The notes: generated by a model not told the origin, from the sequence alone. 64,000 bases of DNA from Dermacentor variabilis (GCF_050947875.1 NC_134573.1:70743315-70807314), one strand, 5' to 3'. Shown: positions 46,251 to 57,462, counted from the stretch's first letter. Numbers and translations: made by a program.

Positions 46251-46609
46251 GTTCAGTGTTACCGCCTATGCGGAGCGTGATTAGCGTGCGTTTTGTGTGT
46301 TTGAATTTATTCAGTTTAGCAGTCTACTGTGTACGGAACGCTGTTGAACTAAGGAATCACATAACAGAAGGCGTCATTTTGCTGGCAGCATGCTTTTTTT
46401 ATAAATAAACCGCGCGCTTGACGGTGTCTCGCGCAGGGGGAATCTGCGACCACTGAAGTTACGTGCAGCACCAGTGCTAGTTAGAAACTTTGCCGCAGGC
46501 ATTCAGCTGCATGCTGCAAGAGGTCAGTTGGGCGCGTTATCTTGAACTTACTGGAAACGCATGAGGAATCCATGTTTTATGCTGAAAAGAGTATGAACCC
46601 CATATAAGC

Positions 46610-47045
46610 GATCTTGCGCGCGGCAGCTACAAGCGACGCGATGGAGATGGCTGTCGCTTTCGCTCGTCGCCTACAAGTCGTACTCCGTGCGAGCGACGAT
46701 ATTGAGCGACGCCTCCCCGGTGTTGCCGGCATGAGGGCTGCAATGACGCGTGACGCGTGCTTTAGTAATTTACGTTGATGTATTTTACTAAAAAAGTAGC
46801 ATAAAATATTTCCGGAGGTCTTGCCGTTGGTTCTTATCCTTGCACGTATAAAAATTGAATCATTTGCTCGTTCCGCGCTACAATCGGTAGTATTTGAGCG
46901 ATGTACATCTAGTTCCGGCTTCGTGCTATTGGCTAGTCGCTCATAGCACTTTCGGGCGACGAGCGATGATTTCTAGATTTCCAGAACCGAGCCATCTGTT
47001 CAAGCGACGGCCCGTTTTGTCGCTCGTCGCCGTCGCGCACTAAAT
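46610..47045. repeat. GCGACGAGCGAC-rich repeat block
   Basis: Two blocks, about 46632-46680 and 46992-47040, repeat CAAGCGACG...TCGCT...GCTCGTCGCC in the same direction, with shorter related pieces between them. It looks like a decayed MITE-type element; exact limits are unclear. Confidence 0.4.
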
Positions 47046-47763
47046 CGCTCTCACAGTGTTTATCCCTAAGACTGAACTGTTTTTGCTCATGTATTGAAAT
47101 GGTGTGATTATAGGTAGGTCTGGTTTTGTCTCCTGTTGCGGTTTTCGTGCATGGTGCGAAACTGAAAGGATGCTTATGTCTACGAACTCGGTGAATTGTC
47201 GAGCAGCTAGTTATGCATCGGCATCGAATATAACGGCTGCTGTGTGGAATTACAATTGCAAGGGCGCTTTGCATACGCTTATTGTTGTGGACATGCCTGT
47301 GCATTTGCTAATATGAGTTGGCGTGTCAGGGTTATGTCATATGAATAGCTAAATCAGCCCTCCTTTGGGGGTTACAAGCGTAATGTGTGCATTTTGCTAT
47401 TGCATGGCAGATCAAAATGTGTTTATCGCTTGAATATTTTTAGTAGAGAAATAAAATATCAAAATAAAATGTTGTTTTAATTCCGTGTTACCAGTCTGTC
47501 GTACACAGAACAATAGGTTGGTGTAATAAACCAATAACTGCGGTTTAACTGCAACATTTACATGTCTTCAAGAATCTAAAATGCTAGATTTCAAAGTGCA
47601 GCAGTAGTCGGGTCTGTCAAAAATGAACTCCATTGTGCACCTCATACATGAAAATAAGTTCATGTCTTTTAGTAAGCTTAGATGCAGGCCGCAGTGAACT
47701 TTCTTGTTAGTATTGAAATGTGGGTAAGCTTGCCATAACAAGCCTCGTTGCCCTTTTTTATAG
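47046..47763. other. Upstream of the zinc-finger exons
   Basis: An open frame at about 47104-47316 could hold an upstream exon, but neither splice site is convincing. No repeat recognised. Confidence 0.3.
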
Positions 47764-47875
47764 GCACATCCATATATCCATTGAACTGAAGGACAATATT
47801 TTCATCCCTACTGAGCATCATGTTTGCAGCTATAATCCTCAAATTATGGCTTCAGCAGTGGCACAACCAGGGATG
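47764..47875 (+). CDS. Zinc-finger gene, possible upstream exon
   Basis: It follows a CCCTTTTTTATAG acceptor and can end at GGATG|GTGCGG. The frame reads HIHISIELKDNIFIPTEHHV and then NPQIMASAVAQPGM. Phase at its end (0) matches the exon at 48227. The donor is weak, so this exon is tentative. Confidence 0.3.
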
Positions 47876-48226
47876 GTGCGGGGGGCACACTGGGCACGTG
47901 CTTAGGATGTGTCACAAATGGTGTTTGCGATACACCAGGCTCATGACAGACCTATGATGTTTGAAAATGACCAATATTCTATTCATTAGCAGGAGTATTC
48001 TAACATTCGTGCCGAACGAGGATGAACTGTCCGTTATTTCTTTTTTGTGTAAATCTAAAATTGAAGTTAATTTAGCAGTTGACTGTTGCAGTCATTTGGA
48101 TGTTTTGCATGCATTTCACTAAAAAGACTAAGAGCTAAGACTTTCTTTTATTGCCATGGCCTTGACTGTCTTGATGTTGTTTTGCGCCATGCCCTTGTGT
48201 TGACTTTTGCATATGATATTTTTCAG

Positions 48227-48303
48227 GCACCCGCTTTATATAACTCAAGAAAGCAGCTGCAAGGACACGAGGATGTGAAAGAGCCAGTGCAGCGCGACTT
48301 CAC
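48227..48303 (+). CDS. Zinc-finger gene, exon
   Basis: Acceptor ATTTTTCAG, then APALYNSRKQLQGHEDVKEP and VQRDF plus two bases at a GTAGTG donor. The frame hits a stop immediately past the donor. With the next exon the codon becomes ACG and the frame reads TDNPGRAFLSTQ. Charged, no recognised domain. Confidence 0.4.
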
Positions 48304-49330
48304 GTAGTGCAGAAGAGCCAATGCCAAAAAATCAAAATACATTGCCATGCAATTTGGACAAGAAACCTAGTATGTGGGTATATTGGGTGTGCCATTTGAC
48401 CAAATGTAACCAAAATCAAGATACAGTATGTTACACCAAGATGAAAATTCTCACGTGCTCCAGGCAGTCATCTTAACATGGTATATTTATGTAATGTCTC
48501 CGATTGGAAAGTCAAATCAAGTATGTTCTCTGGAGACAAACACATAGCAGCAAGTGTCATCGAAAAGTTAGAAATGTGTTTTAAAAAAGCTGATTAGTTC
48601 TGAGAAGTGACTGCTTTTTGTCTTGCCTCTCAACAGATACATCCATGTGATAAAAAAATAGTGGTACAATGAAATTGCATATTTGCTTAGTGACATGATA
48701 CATACTTGCAATGAGCACAGTGCCTGTGTTTACTATAAAAAGCAACAGCCCATGCTTGGTTAGGTTAGGCCCACTACAACATGCAGGCATGGGTGATTGG
48801 CGCTTTTTTTTATTTCTGTGTCGTAAGGTTTATTGACGTGCGTATAAGTGCAATGGCACGCAGTATGGCTAGTACAAAAAAGGGGGGGGGGCAGATATAT
48901 GTAGCTCACTGTACACGACACAGGGCAAAGGAAATCCGTGTTCAGCAACCATGTTAAATGCCATGTACGTAAATGTTACAACGCTACTCATTCGAAGCGC
49001 GCACAGGTGCATACTGAAGAAAAGTTTTCCAGGGTACATAATTTAGTGCGTAATTTACACTAATTTTGCTCTAACCACAAGACATAATAATTTGAATATA
49101 CTGCACGGAAAAACCTAGAGCAAATTGAATTGTGTCAGCTTCGTGTGTATACATATAGTCTTTCCTATGCATTAGGTTTTTTGCGTAATGCATTACCAGT
49201 TGACAGCCTATCTTATGTGTACTCTGTTTACATTACAGTTGTTTATTAGTTTACTCATTTGTTTTGCAACTTATGAAATGCCGGTGTATATATATTTTCA
49301 ACATATGACATAACCCTGTATGTTTTGTAG

Positions 49331-49399
49331 GGACAACCCAGGACGTGCATTTCTCAGCACCCAGTCAACTGCCAGAAGTGACTCGAACACAGGCCACCA
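49331..49399 (+). CDS. Zinc-finger gene, exon
   Basis: Acceptor TGTTTTGTAG and consensus donor CCA|GTAAGT. In the frame fed by the 48227 exon it reads DNPGRAFLSTQSTARSDSNT and GH, leaving CA. A second frame is also open (TTQDVHFSAPSQLP), so frame choice depends on the neighbours. Splice sites are good. Confidence 0.5.
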
Positions 49400-50461
49400 G
49401 TAAGTAGACATCAGTTGCAATTTCACATTATGCAGTTGGCTGCTGCCTTGTACTGAGGCTTTTTTTTTAATCAGATGGTGGTGTCGTTCTAATGTACATT
49501 TTGACAACAAAGGTGCGATCATGTCTCACAGAGGCATATGTGGTTGCTATTCTCTGCGAGGGACGTGTTCTCGTGTTCGTGAAGCATTTGTGTTTGGCAG
49601 TATTGTCGCCCAATGAGTCAGATATAAACACTGTAACTCGCCACTGCTGGGAAGTAGTTGCGAGAAACACAATATATTATGACGCTGTAAAGTTATTTCA
49701 TTAATTCGAAGGAAAATTTTGCAGCAGGAGAAAGATTGCTCTTCCAGGTAAACATGTCTTTTTCTCACAAGTTGTTTAACCGTACCGTGGATGCGTGAAA
49801 TTCATGACTTATGAATAGATATTAATTCATCCTTTAGTAATGCTTCTAAAAAAGACTAGAAATAGCATGTGACTACCTCTCCAATCAGCAGATCATACAC
49901 TTACTGTCATAAGTGGTAGTTCCATGCAGTCTCGCACTCTATATAACCTTTCCTTTCAGCAGCATTGGAACTGGCGGCTGCGTTTTCAGAAGGAGGAGTG
50001 CACTTGGCACTGTATATGTATGTGTGAATTCGGTTTTCTTTGTATGTGTCGGCTCACTGACACAAACAGTGTAAAAATCAGTTGTACCATGAGGCTGATG
50101 ACGCCTTCTGCTGCTAGAAATGCGGCACTTCATATTTTATAGTACTGCATGACATTTAAATCAAAGCTAGCACATAAGATGATCAAGAAAACTAACCGCT
50201 GTTATAGCTGTTTTCCTCAAAGAAAGCTTGTCCTTTATGGAATGTGTTAATGTGAGCTCTCCACCAATGTTTCAGTAGTATTATCCCTTAGTGAGTGAGA
50301 GATTGGGGGCAATTAATCGTGTTAGTCTTTAAGTGGTGTCCTAATTATGTGTATTTGTTCCAACAAAGTTGTCTAGATTACTTTATTGTGTAGTGTAAAG
50401 CTTATGAAACCATCAGCAACTAGTGAGTTGCTAACATACATATGCATTTGTCACTATACAG

Positions 50462-50542
50462 GTGGCACTCTGCTGTACCACTGCAGTGCTGCGGAAATTG
50501 CCAGCACCAGCGGCTTTGCAACAGCTGTTTCACAGCATGTCG
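50462..50542 (+). CDS. Zinc-finger gene, exon carrying the first half of a C2H2 finger
   Basis: Acceptor CACTATACAG and donor GTATGT. The frame gives WHSAVPLQCCGNCQHQRLCN then SCFTAC and two bases of an Arg codon. The cysteines of LCNSC are the first pair of a C2H2 finger whose histidines are in the exon at 53455. The last 52 bp plus its donor recur at 50774-50825 through a tandem duplication, without an acceptor in front. Another frame (SGTLLYHCSAAEIAST) is also open, so the call rests on the finger reconstruction. Confidence 0.55.
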
Positions 50543-51043
50543 GTATGTGCTAATCTATAGTTTTGTTGGGATGAGTTAGTATTATAGACCACTGCTACTC
50601 TGTATTGTGACAGATCCATATGATAAGTGATGTAATGGGCACAGCAAAAACATGTGAATGTTTTACTATGCTACACAAAAAGGCTCTCCTTTTCGTCACT
50701 GGAGCAGGGGAGAAGAGCATGCAGGCACTCCTGAATGTACATATATTTCAAAACATGAGAGACATATATATATGCGGAAATTGCCAGCACCAGCGGCTTT
50801 GCAACAGCTGTTTCACAGCATGTCGGTATGTGCTAATCTATAGTTTTGTTGGGATGAGTTAGTATTATAGACCACTGCTACTCTGTATTGTGACAGATCC
50901 ATATGATAAGTGATGTAATGGGCACAGCAAAAACATGTGAATGTTTTACTATGCTACACAAAAAGGCTCTCCTTTTCGTCACTGGAGCAGGGGAGAAGAG
51001 CATGCAGGCACTCCTGAATGTACATATATTTCAAAACATGAGA

Positions 51044-51056
<13 letters not shown>
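50491..51056. repeat. 283-bp tandem duplication spanning an exon end and its donor
   Basis: 50491-50773 and 50774-51056 appear identical by eye. The unit begins GCGGAAATTGCCAGCACC inside the exon and ends GAGACATATATATAT. The second copy runs directly into a long (TA)n array. Identity implies a very recent event, or an assembly duplication. Confidence 0.9.
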
Positions 51057-51133
<77 letters not shown>

Positions 51134-51153
51134 CACACACACACACACACACA
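51046..51153. repeat. (TA)n(CA)n compound microsatellite
   Basis: About 84 bp of TA repeats followed by about 24 bp of CA. It begins where the tandem duplication ends, suggesting that slippage at the ATATAT stretch is connected with it. Confidence 0.97.
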
Positions 51154-52163
51154 ATAGGCAGGGACATTCCATCTTTCATTTTGAATTGACTTGTACAGCG
51201 CAAAAATACAACACAGACCACAGAGAAGCCCGCATGTTAACAGGTATGATACACACAATAATTCAACAGATTTGATACTTCAGGTGTGCTATTTTATGCA
51301 AGGGGGAAGGGAAAGGGGATAAAACCAGAAAAAAGAGTGGAGTGGAAAATAAAGGAATCGCGCCAAAAAGCATGAGAAACATTGTGCAGCCAGGATCGCC
51401 AGCAGGACATCTAAAAAGCACTGATAAAATTACATACAGGGCAACCTTACGTATTGTTTGTTTCAATCAACTCAGATCACATGCAGCCATTACTGCAATC
51501 AAGTTGTTTCCTTATGTCATGAGGGAATGATGCGGGCCCAAAAAACTGTTTAGAGCTGAAGGATTATGTTCCATGCTTGCCTCATTACCTGCTTTTTATC
51601 ATATTATTATCAGCTGCTTATATTAGGGACAAAAAGTAAGAGTACGAGCTTTTTCCTAATTCGCCATTCCACACAGCATGCCTTTGTGACTATATGTACA
51701 TGCAGATGATCCATAGATGAAAAATATTCAGTACAGTAGAATCTCATTACAAGATACACTTGGTTGTAAGAGACATCTGAAAATGGTTTGGTTGGTTTGC
51801 CACATTAACAACACTGTACACAAGAGTCACCTTTGTTACTAACGACTTTTTAAGTATTCACTACTTCGAAGGGACACAACCCAGACACATTCACTTCATG
51901 CACCTTGTGTGCTCCGAAGGGTGTAAAGATCACGCAATCCTCACACAGGTCAAGTGCGCATGTCTCTTTAGCATGAACTAGAAAAGGAGGGCAACGAGGA
52001 CAGTGCAGGGCAGAAAGTGTCGACAGTTGAAGCTGACGAGCGTCTAAGAGCACCTCAAAGGCACTGCGAGCAACAAGGCTTGCAAAGTGAAGTGTTTAAC
52101 TTCCAGAAGTTAGGGAGGAAGCTAACACAATCTACAGTCACTAAAAAGCTGTGAATGTCTTCT
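51154..52163. other. Intron of the zinc-finger locus, no other feature
   Basis: AT-rich sequence; no exon or repeat with support. Confidence 0.4.
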
Positions 52164-52894
52164 TTAAAGGGCCCCTAAACCACCGAGGTTGAAATTTAGT
52201 TGCGGTGTTGCAGTTGTACATGTTAAGGCAACGAACACGTAGCCACGAGAATTTTTCAAAACGGTCCAGTAATTGTGGAGCTACGTGTTTGATTATCTAA
52301 AAGTAGTCCCCGCTCATTTTACTCTTTCATCTGGTACACGCCATCTGGACAGTATCGTCTTTTCCTTGCCTAGTACACCTCCAAATGTTACGGGACAGGC
52401 CATCACCAGCGAGCTCTGTTGCTGCCGCGCAGGCCCGTCATCCTGCGAGGGGTGGCGCTAATGACCTTGCCAATACAATGGAACTGTATGGTGACTCTAG
52501 TTAAACAGCCTCATAGGGAGACCCTTCTGTTGGCGTTTCTGTTCTTTGCCCCCATTGGCTGCCCACAATGGCATCGCGAGCAACGCGACGAGGAAGAAGG
52601 AGTGTGTATTTGCTTGCAGGCCTTGCCGGCAGTCGCACACGTTCGTTCGACCAATCGACAGCACCGGAAACTGGTGACATTATCAGAGACAGCCTGGTGA
52701 TGTCAGGACAAACTGCGGGGTGCAGGATAGGTCCAGAGAGGCGCACGGGGTCGTTTTCGTCATATTGTGGTGCTCCCACAGTGCTACGCACTGTGGCGTT
52801 TGGCGTCGTCAATTGTGACGGCATTCTGATTTTGATGCGCATGTTTACTTGAAATGTTCAAAAAATGTCAAGAAGTGGTTTAGGTGCCCTTTAA
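52164..52894. repeat. TTAA-bounded MITE, piggyBac-like termini
   Basis: TTAAAGGGCCCCTAAACCAC at the left is mirrored by GTGGTTTAGGTGCCCTTTAA at the right with one mismatch, and TTAA is at both ends. The 730-bp interior has open frames on both strands but no transposase motif. It lies in the intron before the terminal exons of the zinc-finger gene. Confidence 0.8.
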
Positions 52895-53207
52895 GCCACC
52901 CTGAGCAATTATTTCGCCAGATATATCTAAACATACTTTAGTGATGATGCATAATAAGGTGATCTAGTCTGGCTCCTCAGTGTTTTAAAATTTTTGGTTT
53001 CGAGAGACATGTTTCCCGTGCCTCTTGAGTATCTCTTCTAATGAGGCTTAACTGTAATGTACGCACACAATTGTGTAACTCCTCCTGCAAGTATTATTCC
53101 TTAAGCCTGGTCACTGATGTGCAAAGCTTGTGGTTAAGTTTTGATGTCCGTACTTTTTAGAGCTATGTTTATTAATTCAGGCTGTTCTTATTGGTTCTTC
53201 AATGCAG

Positions 53208-53419
53208 GAGGCAATGCCTACGAAATTATTGGCCCTGATGACGAGAGCCCTCAAGGGGCAAACGACATCTCTGTTGCAGAAGTGAGCCCGATACCACCTG
53301 AAGTTACCATGGCAGGTGGCACGGCAGCAATAGATACAGAGACGGCCATGTCTACTGCAGCTGCAGCAGTGTGTCAGCATCAGCAGCAGTGTCAGAAGGA
53401 ACCGCACCAGGCCTGGTAG
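53208..53419 (+). CDS. Candidate alternative exon of the zinc-finger locus
   Basis: After a CTTCAATGCAG acceptor a frame runs GGNAYEIIGPDDESPQGAND and on through an Ala/Thr-rich and Gln-rich part to a stop at 53419. It is in phase with the alternative (non-finger) frame of the 50462 exon. In the finger frame it stops after 10 codons. A GTAGAG donor at 53414 would keep phase with the 53455 exon. It could be a mutually exclusive or alternative terminal exon. Confidence 0.35.
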
Positions 53420-53454
53420 AGCAACATGTGTGCTATCACTGACTTTTTTTGTAG

Positions 53455-53701
53455 TGCATACAACTCATTTGCTCAACATACAAAAGCTTTTCACCACGAC
53501 TGTGAGCCAGTGTTCTTGTGCAGCAAGTGCAAGACTAAGTTAGGTGTTATAACACAGTACAAGCATCACTTTAAAATATGCAAACATATTACAGTTGTTG
53601 CCTCCCCAGCCAGCCCACATAGCGACAACAACGTGGAACACATGGTGGGACACACCTCTTCCCCATTAGAAGATAGTAAAGACTGTCAGTGTTGTTGCTA
53701 G
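53455..53701 (+). CDS. Zinc-finger gene, terminal exon
   Basis: Acceptor ACTTTTTTTGTAG; stop TAG at 53699-53701. Joined to the exon ending at 50542 it completes CNSCFTACRAYNSFAQHTKA-FH, a C-x2-C-x12-H-x4-H finger. A second finger follows, FLCSKCKTKLGVITQYKHHF then KIC (C-x2-C-x12-H-x3-C). The tail is Ser/His-rich and ends DCQCCC. C2H2 proteins usually bind nucleic acid in the nucleus; the actual target is unknown. Confidence 0.6.
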
Positions 53702-54639
53702 ATTAACTGGTCTTTGTAGGCAACCAGAAGGACAACACAGGTGTCATAAGATTGTTGTTTATGTTGTTGTTGTTTATGCAGCTGAAGTGCCAACTGATAT
53801 TGAGCAAATCAAAAACAACCACCTGAGAAAGCAACACTACCGAAATTTGGGTACCTATGTGCCGCCAACTCTGGTAAAGATGGCATAGGACAGAAGTGTA
53901 ATGAAAATCACACAGACACTGCTGTTCCAGCACTGGTCACAGTGAGCACTGACTTGTAGGGCAAGAGAGTCAACTGAAACGAACATTATGGCATAGTGTC
54001 ATGCTCCCATGTGACCACTTTCCATGTTATTTTGCATGATACAGCTCAACCTCCAGAAACGAGACTGCAACTTGTCTGTAAAAAGCTTTCACAAAAAATT
54101 ATTCACAACACTATTAACACAGCAGTATCTTCTTTTTTTGTGGGTTCGAGGTTCCCGGGTGTCCATTAATGCAAAAATTGCGGAAAAAAAGAACACGTGT
54201 CGTACTTACACCTGTTTAACAAGTACGAGGGGGACAGAACTTTTCTATTCATGCATCTTCATCATACTATCAAGTTTTTAAATGCCTTTTATAATTATTA
54301 TTACCAGTTATATCTCAGTGCATTGTATGCATTTAGCAGGTGTAAAATCAGGTCAGTTGGATCAGATGCCTTATCTGCAAGAGAGCCCTATATTCAAGAA
54401 ATTTGAATTAAAATAGGTACGTTACAAATGCAGTCTTTCAGCACTTTATTGCTTGTTGTTTTAAGCATTGCTCAATACTTTTGTGGATGGCAGTTTCAAC
54501 CGGCACAGCACTGCGCTTTGTCACGGTCACGTGTCTTCGAAGCGGTGTTTACCATTTGTGTTGATCTGTTTGTGTATTCATAGAGCAAGTATTTAATTTA
54601 TTTTTTCCGCATTCTTGTGCTTGCACTAAGCTTGTATAA
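53702..54639. other. Downstream of the zinc-finger gene
   Basis: AT-rich, likely 3'UTR and flank. No clear polyadenylation site could be fixed. Confidence 0.35.
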
Positions 54640-55190
54640 GACAGTTACAAAATGGGCGTCACTATAACGAACTTTTCTGTTGAGCTTACACTTGCAAATA
54701 ATAGTGTTCAGATGGCCGCACTTCCATGTAGGTGCACCGATAGCTTTGGGTATGTTCTCATGTTTGTATAAATCTTATATAAGCTAGTTACAAATTGTAT
54801 GTCACTAAGCATTGTGATATTCTTTAAAGAACTGCTTGGTTGGTTGTACACTTGTGAATTAGTATTAAGGCGGTGGTATTTCCATGTAGGCGCACTGCTA
54901 GCTTTCTGTGCGCTCACGTGTTTGTATTAAGCTTTTACAAGGGAGTTACAGCATGTACGTCACTAAGCGCTGTGATATTTTTAAAGAACTGCTTTGTTGG
55001 TTTTACACCTGTGAGTAATAGTACTCGGGTGGCACTAGTCATGTGTAGGTACACAGGGACCATTTGTATACATTATGCTCATGTAAAGCAGTTACAAAGT
55101 GTATGTCACTAATCACTGTGATATTTGTTGAAGAATTGCTGTGATGGTTTTACACATGTGAATAATAGTGGTCAGGACACAGTACTTGCG
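54640..55190. repeat. Diverged tandem repeat, about 150-bp unit, nearly four copies
   Basis: The block GTCACTAAGC-TGTGATATT-TTTAAAGAACTGCTT...GGTT-TACAC recurs at about 54798, 54957 and 55102, with an eroded copy at about 54650. Each unit also has ATGTAGG-GCAC and GTTACAA. Units are clearly unequal in sequence, so this is an old array. Confidence 0.75.
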
Positions 55191-55936
55191 ATGTATAGTT
55201 GAATTTATACAGTGCCAAGACATGGGCTGTATACGTACCAAAAGAAATGTATGTCATTATATTGTTGTGATTATTACTGTTTGGATTTTATTAAACTCTG
55301 ATAACATTTTTTCTTGTATCTATTGAGGTATGGCAATTTGTCATGCAACCAAACTGAGGACCTGAACTTGTGCATACAAATAAACAGCTAATTTAAGAGT
55401 ATACTGCTCATATTCTGCGAAACCAGTTTAACAAATCTTGTACTGCAATGCTGGAAAAATGACAGAGCTGACAGGGATGTACAGAAAGAGTTCTGCACTG
55501 GCTGAAGGACTGCCCCACACTGGAGTTGGTAATGTTGCGTTTATTGGAGTAGAACAGTAAGTGCACTTCTATTAAAAATGGGACAGTAAATGCAGAAACA
55601 TAAGGCAGACGAGCAGATGTGGCACATTTTTTTCAGGGCCCTCCATGCCTACTACTGCATTTCTAGTCTTCCTGTGCTCTTCGTATAAGCCCCTGTTCAG
55701 TCAAGGTTTTTACTCCATAACAGTTGTTCTACTGGGTTCGTAGCAATATTGAAGAAAAAAATGCAATGGTTTTCAAGAACTTTCGAGGCCCCGACACAGT
55801 AACTTCAAGGACCTCGTGCGATTTTTTTAGTAGTTTGGACAGGCAATAACCTGTTCAACAACATCGTTAACTTTAATGCAAACAAAAGAAAAAACAAACC
55901 GCATTTCACTGATTTCAAACATTTGAAAAACTGCTC
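55191..55936. other. Intergenic stretch, no gene seen
   Basis: AT-rich; an AATAAA at about 55379 is the only notable signal. Confidence 0.35.
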
Positions 55937-55948
55937 ATTTGCCTTTCA

Positions 55949-56468
55949 AGCCGAATCTGATAGAAAGAAACATTTTCCGTTAGCATACCGGCAGCATATT
56001 CCCCTTCATCCTGTAATGTTACTCGGCCCAGAACCGCTCTTCGACACTAACGCAGTCCTAAGTTATCTGAAAGATGTAGTGTTGCATGTTGTTAGCCCCA
56101 CATGTTCGTAGCGTCTCCTCTCTTCAGAGGATGGCGCTGTGATAGTTCTTTCGTATAGCACGTGCCTCTAGGCCCTTGTGTCCCAAGGGCTCTGGCGAGG
56201 CAACAGTACTCCAGGCATTTTTACTATCTCATATATTCTCTATTCTGCATCATTCTTTTACGATGGATTTTAATGTTCATAGTATTCGTCATTTGTCATC
56301 GCCATAATTTTATAGCAAGTAGATTTTACGCACTCTACAGCGACTATTTTTAGGCCACTTTACAGCCAAATCACATCTTCCACAATACATCGTCAACGTC
56401 ACCACTTGTCATGGCGCTCTTTGGCCAAGCCTGGCCCTTGCGCCACAAAACACCACGCATCATCATCA
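55949..56468 (+). mobile_element. 5'-truncated relative of LINE 1, plus strand
   Basis: It contains the last about 50 codons of ORF2 (HFPLAYRQHIPLHPVMLLGP to FSPTCS-like VSPTCS) and the 3'UTR with the terminal hairpin and an ATCATCATC tail. ATTTGCCTTTCA is present on both sides (55937-55948 and 56469-56480), a perfect 12-bp target duplication. Truncated during reverse transcription. Confidence 0.9.
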
Positions 56469-56480
56469 ATTTGCCTTTCA

Positions 56481-57288
56481 CACTAAACGCACACAAGGAA
56501 GCATTTCAAAAAAGCGCTCAAAGTTTTACTGCAATAGCACAATTAACTACTTGGACCTGCAACATTTGCAGTTTTTGAATACTGTCTGGTTTGACAGTGT
56601 ATGTGATGTCATCTGTTGCCTCAGCTTTTCACCACCAAATAAGCAAGTCGTTTGTAATTTCCTTTTATTGTGTCTGTAGCTCTCGATTTACTCATCACTG
56701 CTTTTCTTTGCCTCAACTGTTGAGCTTCCTGCTTCTGCTCCTCCAAGTACATTTGTCGCCGGTTCCGTGTGCCTAAAACTGGTATCTGCAGCTCCTTTGT
56801 AATTTCAACTTTAAGGATGTCGCTTTCTTTCTATTACCTCCACAGACAATTCTCTGTGACATGCGAAGAGTGTCACAGAAGGGAAAAAAAAAACGCTTGG
56901 CAATGTCTGCTAAGTCTAGCCAAGTGTACAAATTTAAGGACTTTCCAGTACTTCTAAAAATTCCAGGGTTTTCAATGCCTTGAAAATGGCATTTTAGAAA
57001 TAAAGGGTTTTCAAGGATCGCTACAAACCCTGGATTCTAGCACCTAAATAATTTTACAAGCTTATTTTGGCACGGATTTTGGAAATTCATGCTTTTTAGC
57101 TAACGCTGCACTATCTCTGTACATTGAAGCCACGAGAGCGCAACCATTTTGGAGTAAAGCAAAATACTGAAAGCTTTTAATACCACTCTTTTTCTATGGA
57201 GCTTCGTATTGCCTAGTTAAGTTTACGATTGTGCCTGGTTTTGGTGGGCGTTTCTTCGACATTTTCTGCGAGAAGTAGATGACTAACG
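56481..57288. other. Intergenic stretch, no gene seen
   Basis: No supported coding region or repeat. Confidence 0.35.
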
Positions 57289-57462
57289 CTCATATTCAGA
57301 AATGTATCTTAATACAAAGCTCATGCTTGACTTTGTATAAACGACGCCTGGTGCGCACGTCCCCTAGACGCTCACTGCCTTTCTTTTGGTGCGTTCACGG
57401 CTTGGGTCATTTAGATCAAGTCAAGCATGGGCTTCAAGCTATGATGCATTTCTGAATATGAG
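57289..57462. repeat. MITE-like inverted repeat, family A copy 2
   Basis: Ends CTCATATTCAGAAATG and CATTTCTGAATATGAG are perfect inverses. Inside are GCTCATGCTTGACTT and AAGTCAAGCATGGGCTTCAA, as in copy 1 at 10022-10187. Both copies are about 165-175 bp. Confidence 0.8.

Larger units (their letters stand above)
38680..46263. mobile_element. Merlin-type DNA transposon with long inverted arms and nested insertions
   Basis: It starts GGTAACACTGAACTTAG and ends with the inverse, and is flanked by a perfect 9-bp duplication GCCTATGCG (38671-38679 and 46264-46272); Merlin elements make 8-9 bp duplications. The left arm is 38680-39494. The right arm is 39976-40596 continued at 46251-46263. A 480-bp centre holds broken Merlin transposase. 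Removing the LINE, one copy of its duplication and the SINE leaves about 1.77 kb. The long arms are unusual for Merlin and give it a foldback structure. Confidence 0.8.

Noticed and set aside
49960..50011. Possible 52-bp exon of the zinc-finger gene
   Set aside because: Good acceptor (CCTTTCAG) and phase-compatible, but the donor is weak and the gene model works without it.
50903..51258. Tyr-Ile repeat frames
   Set aside because: They come from the TA/CA array.
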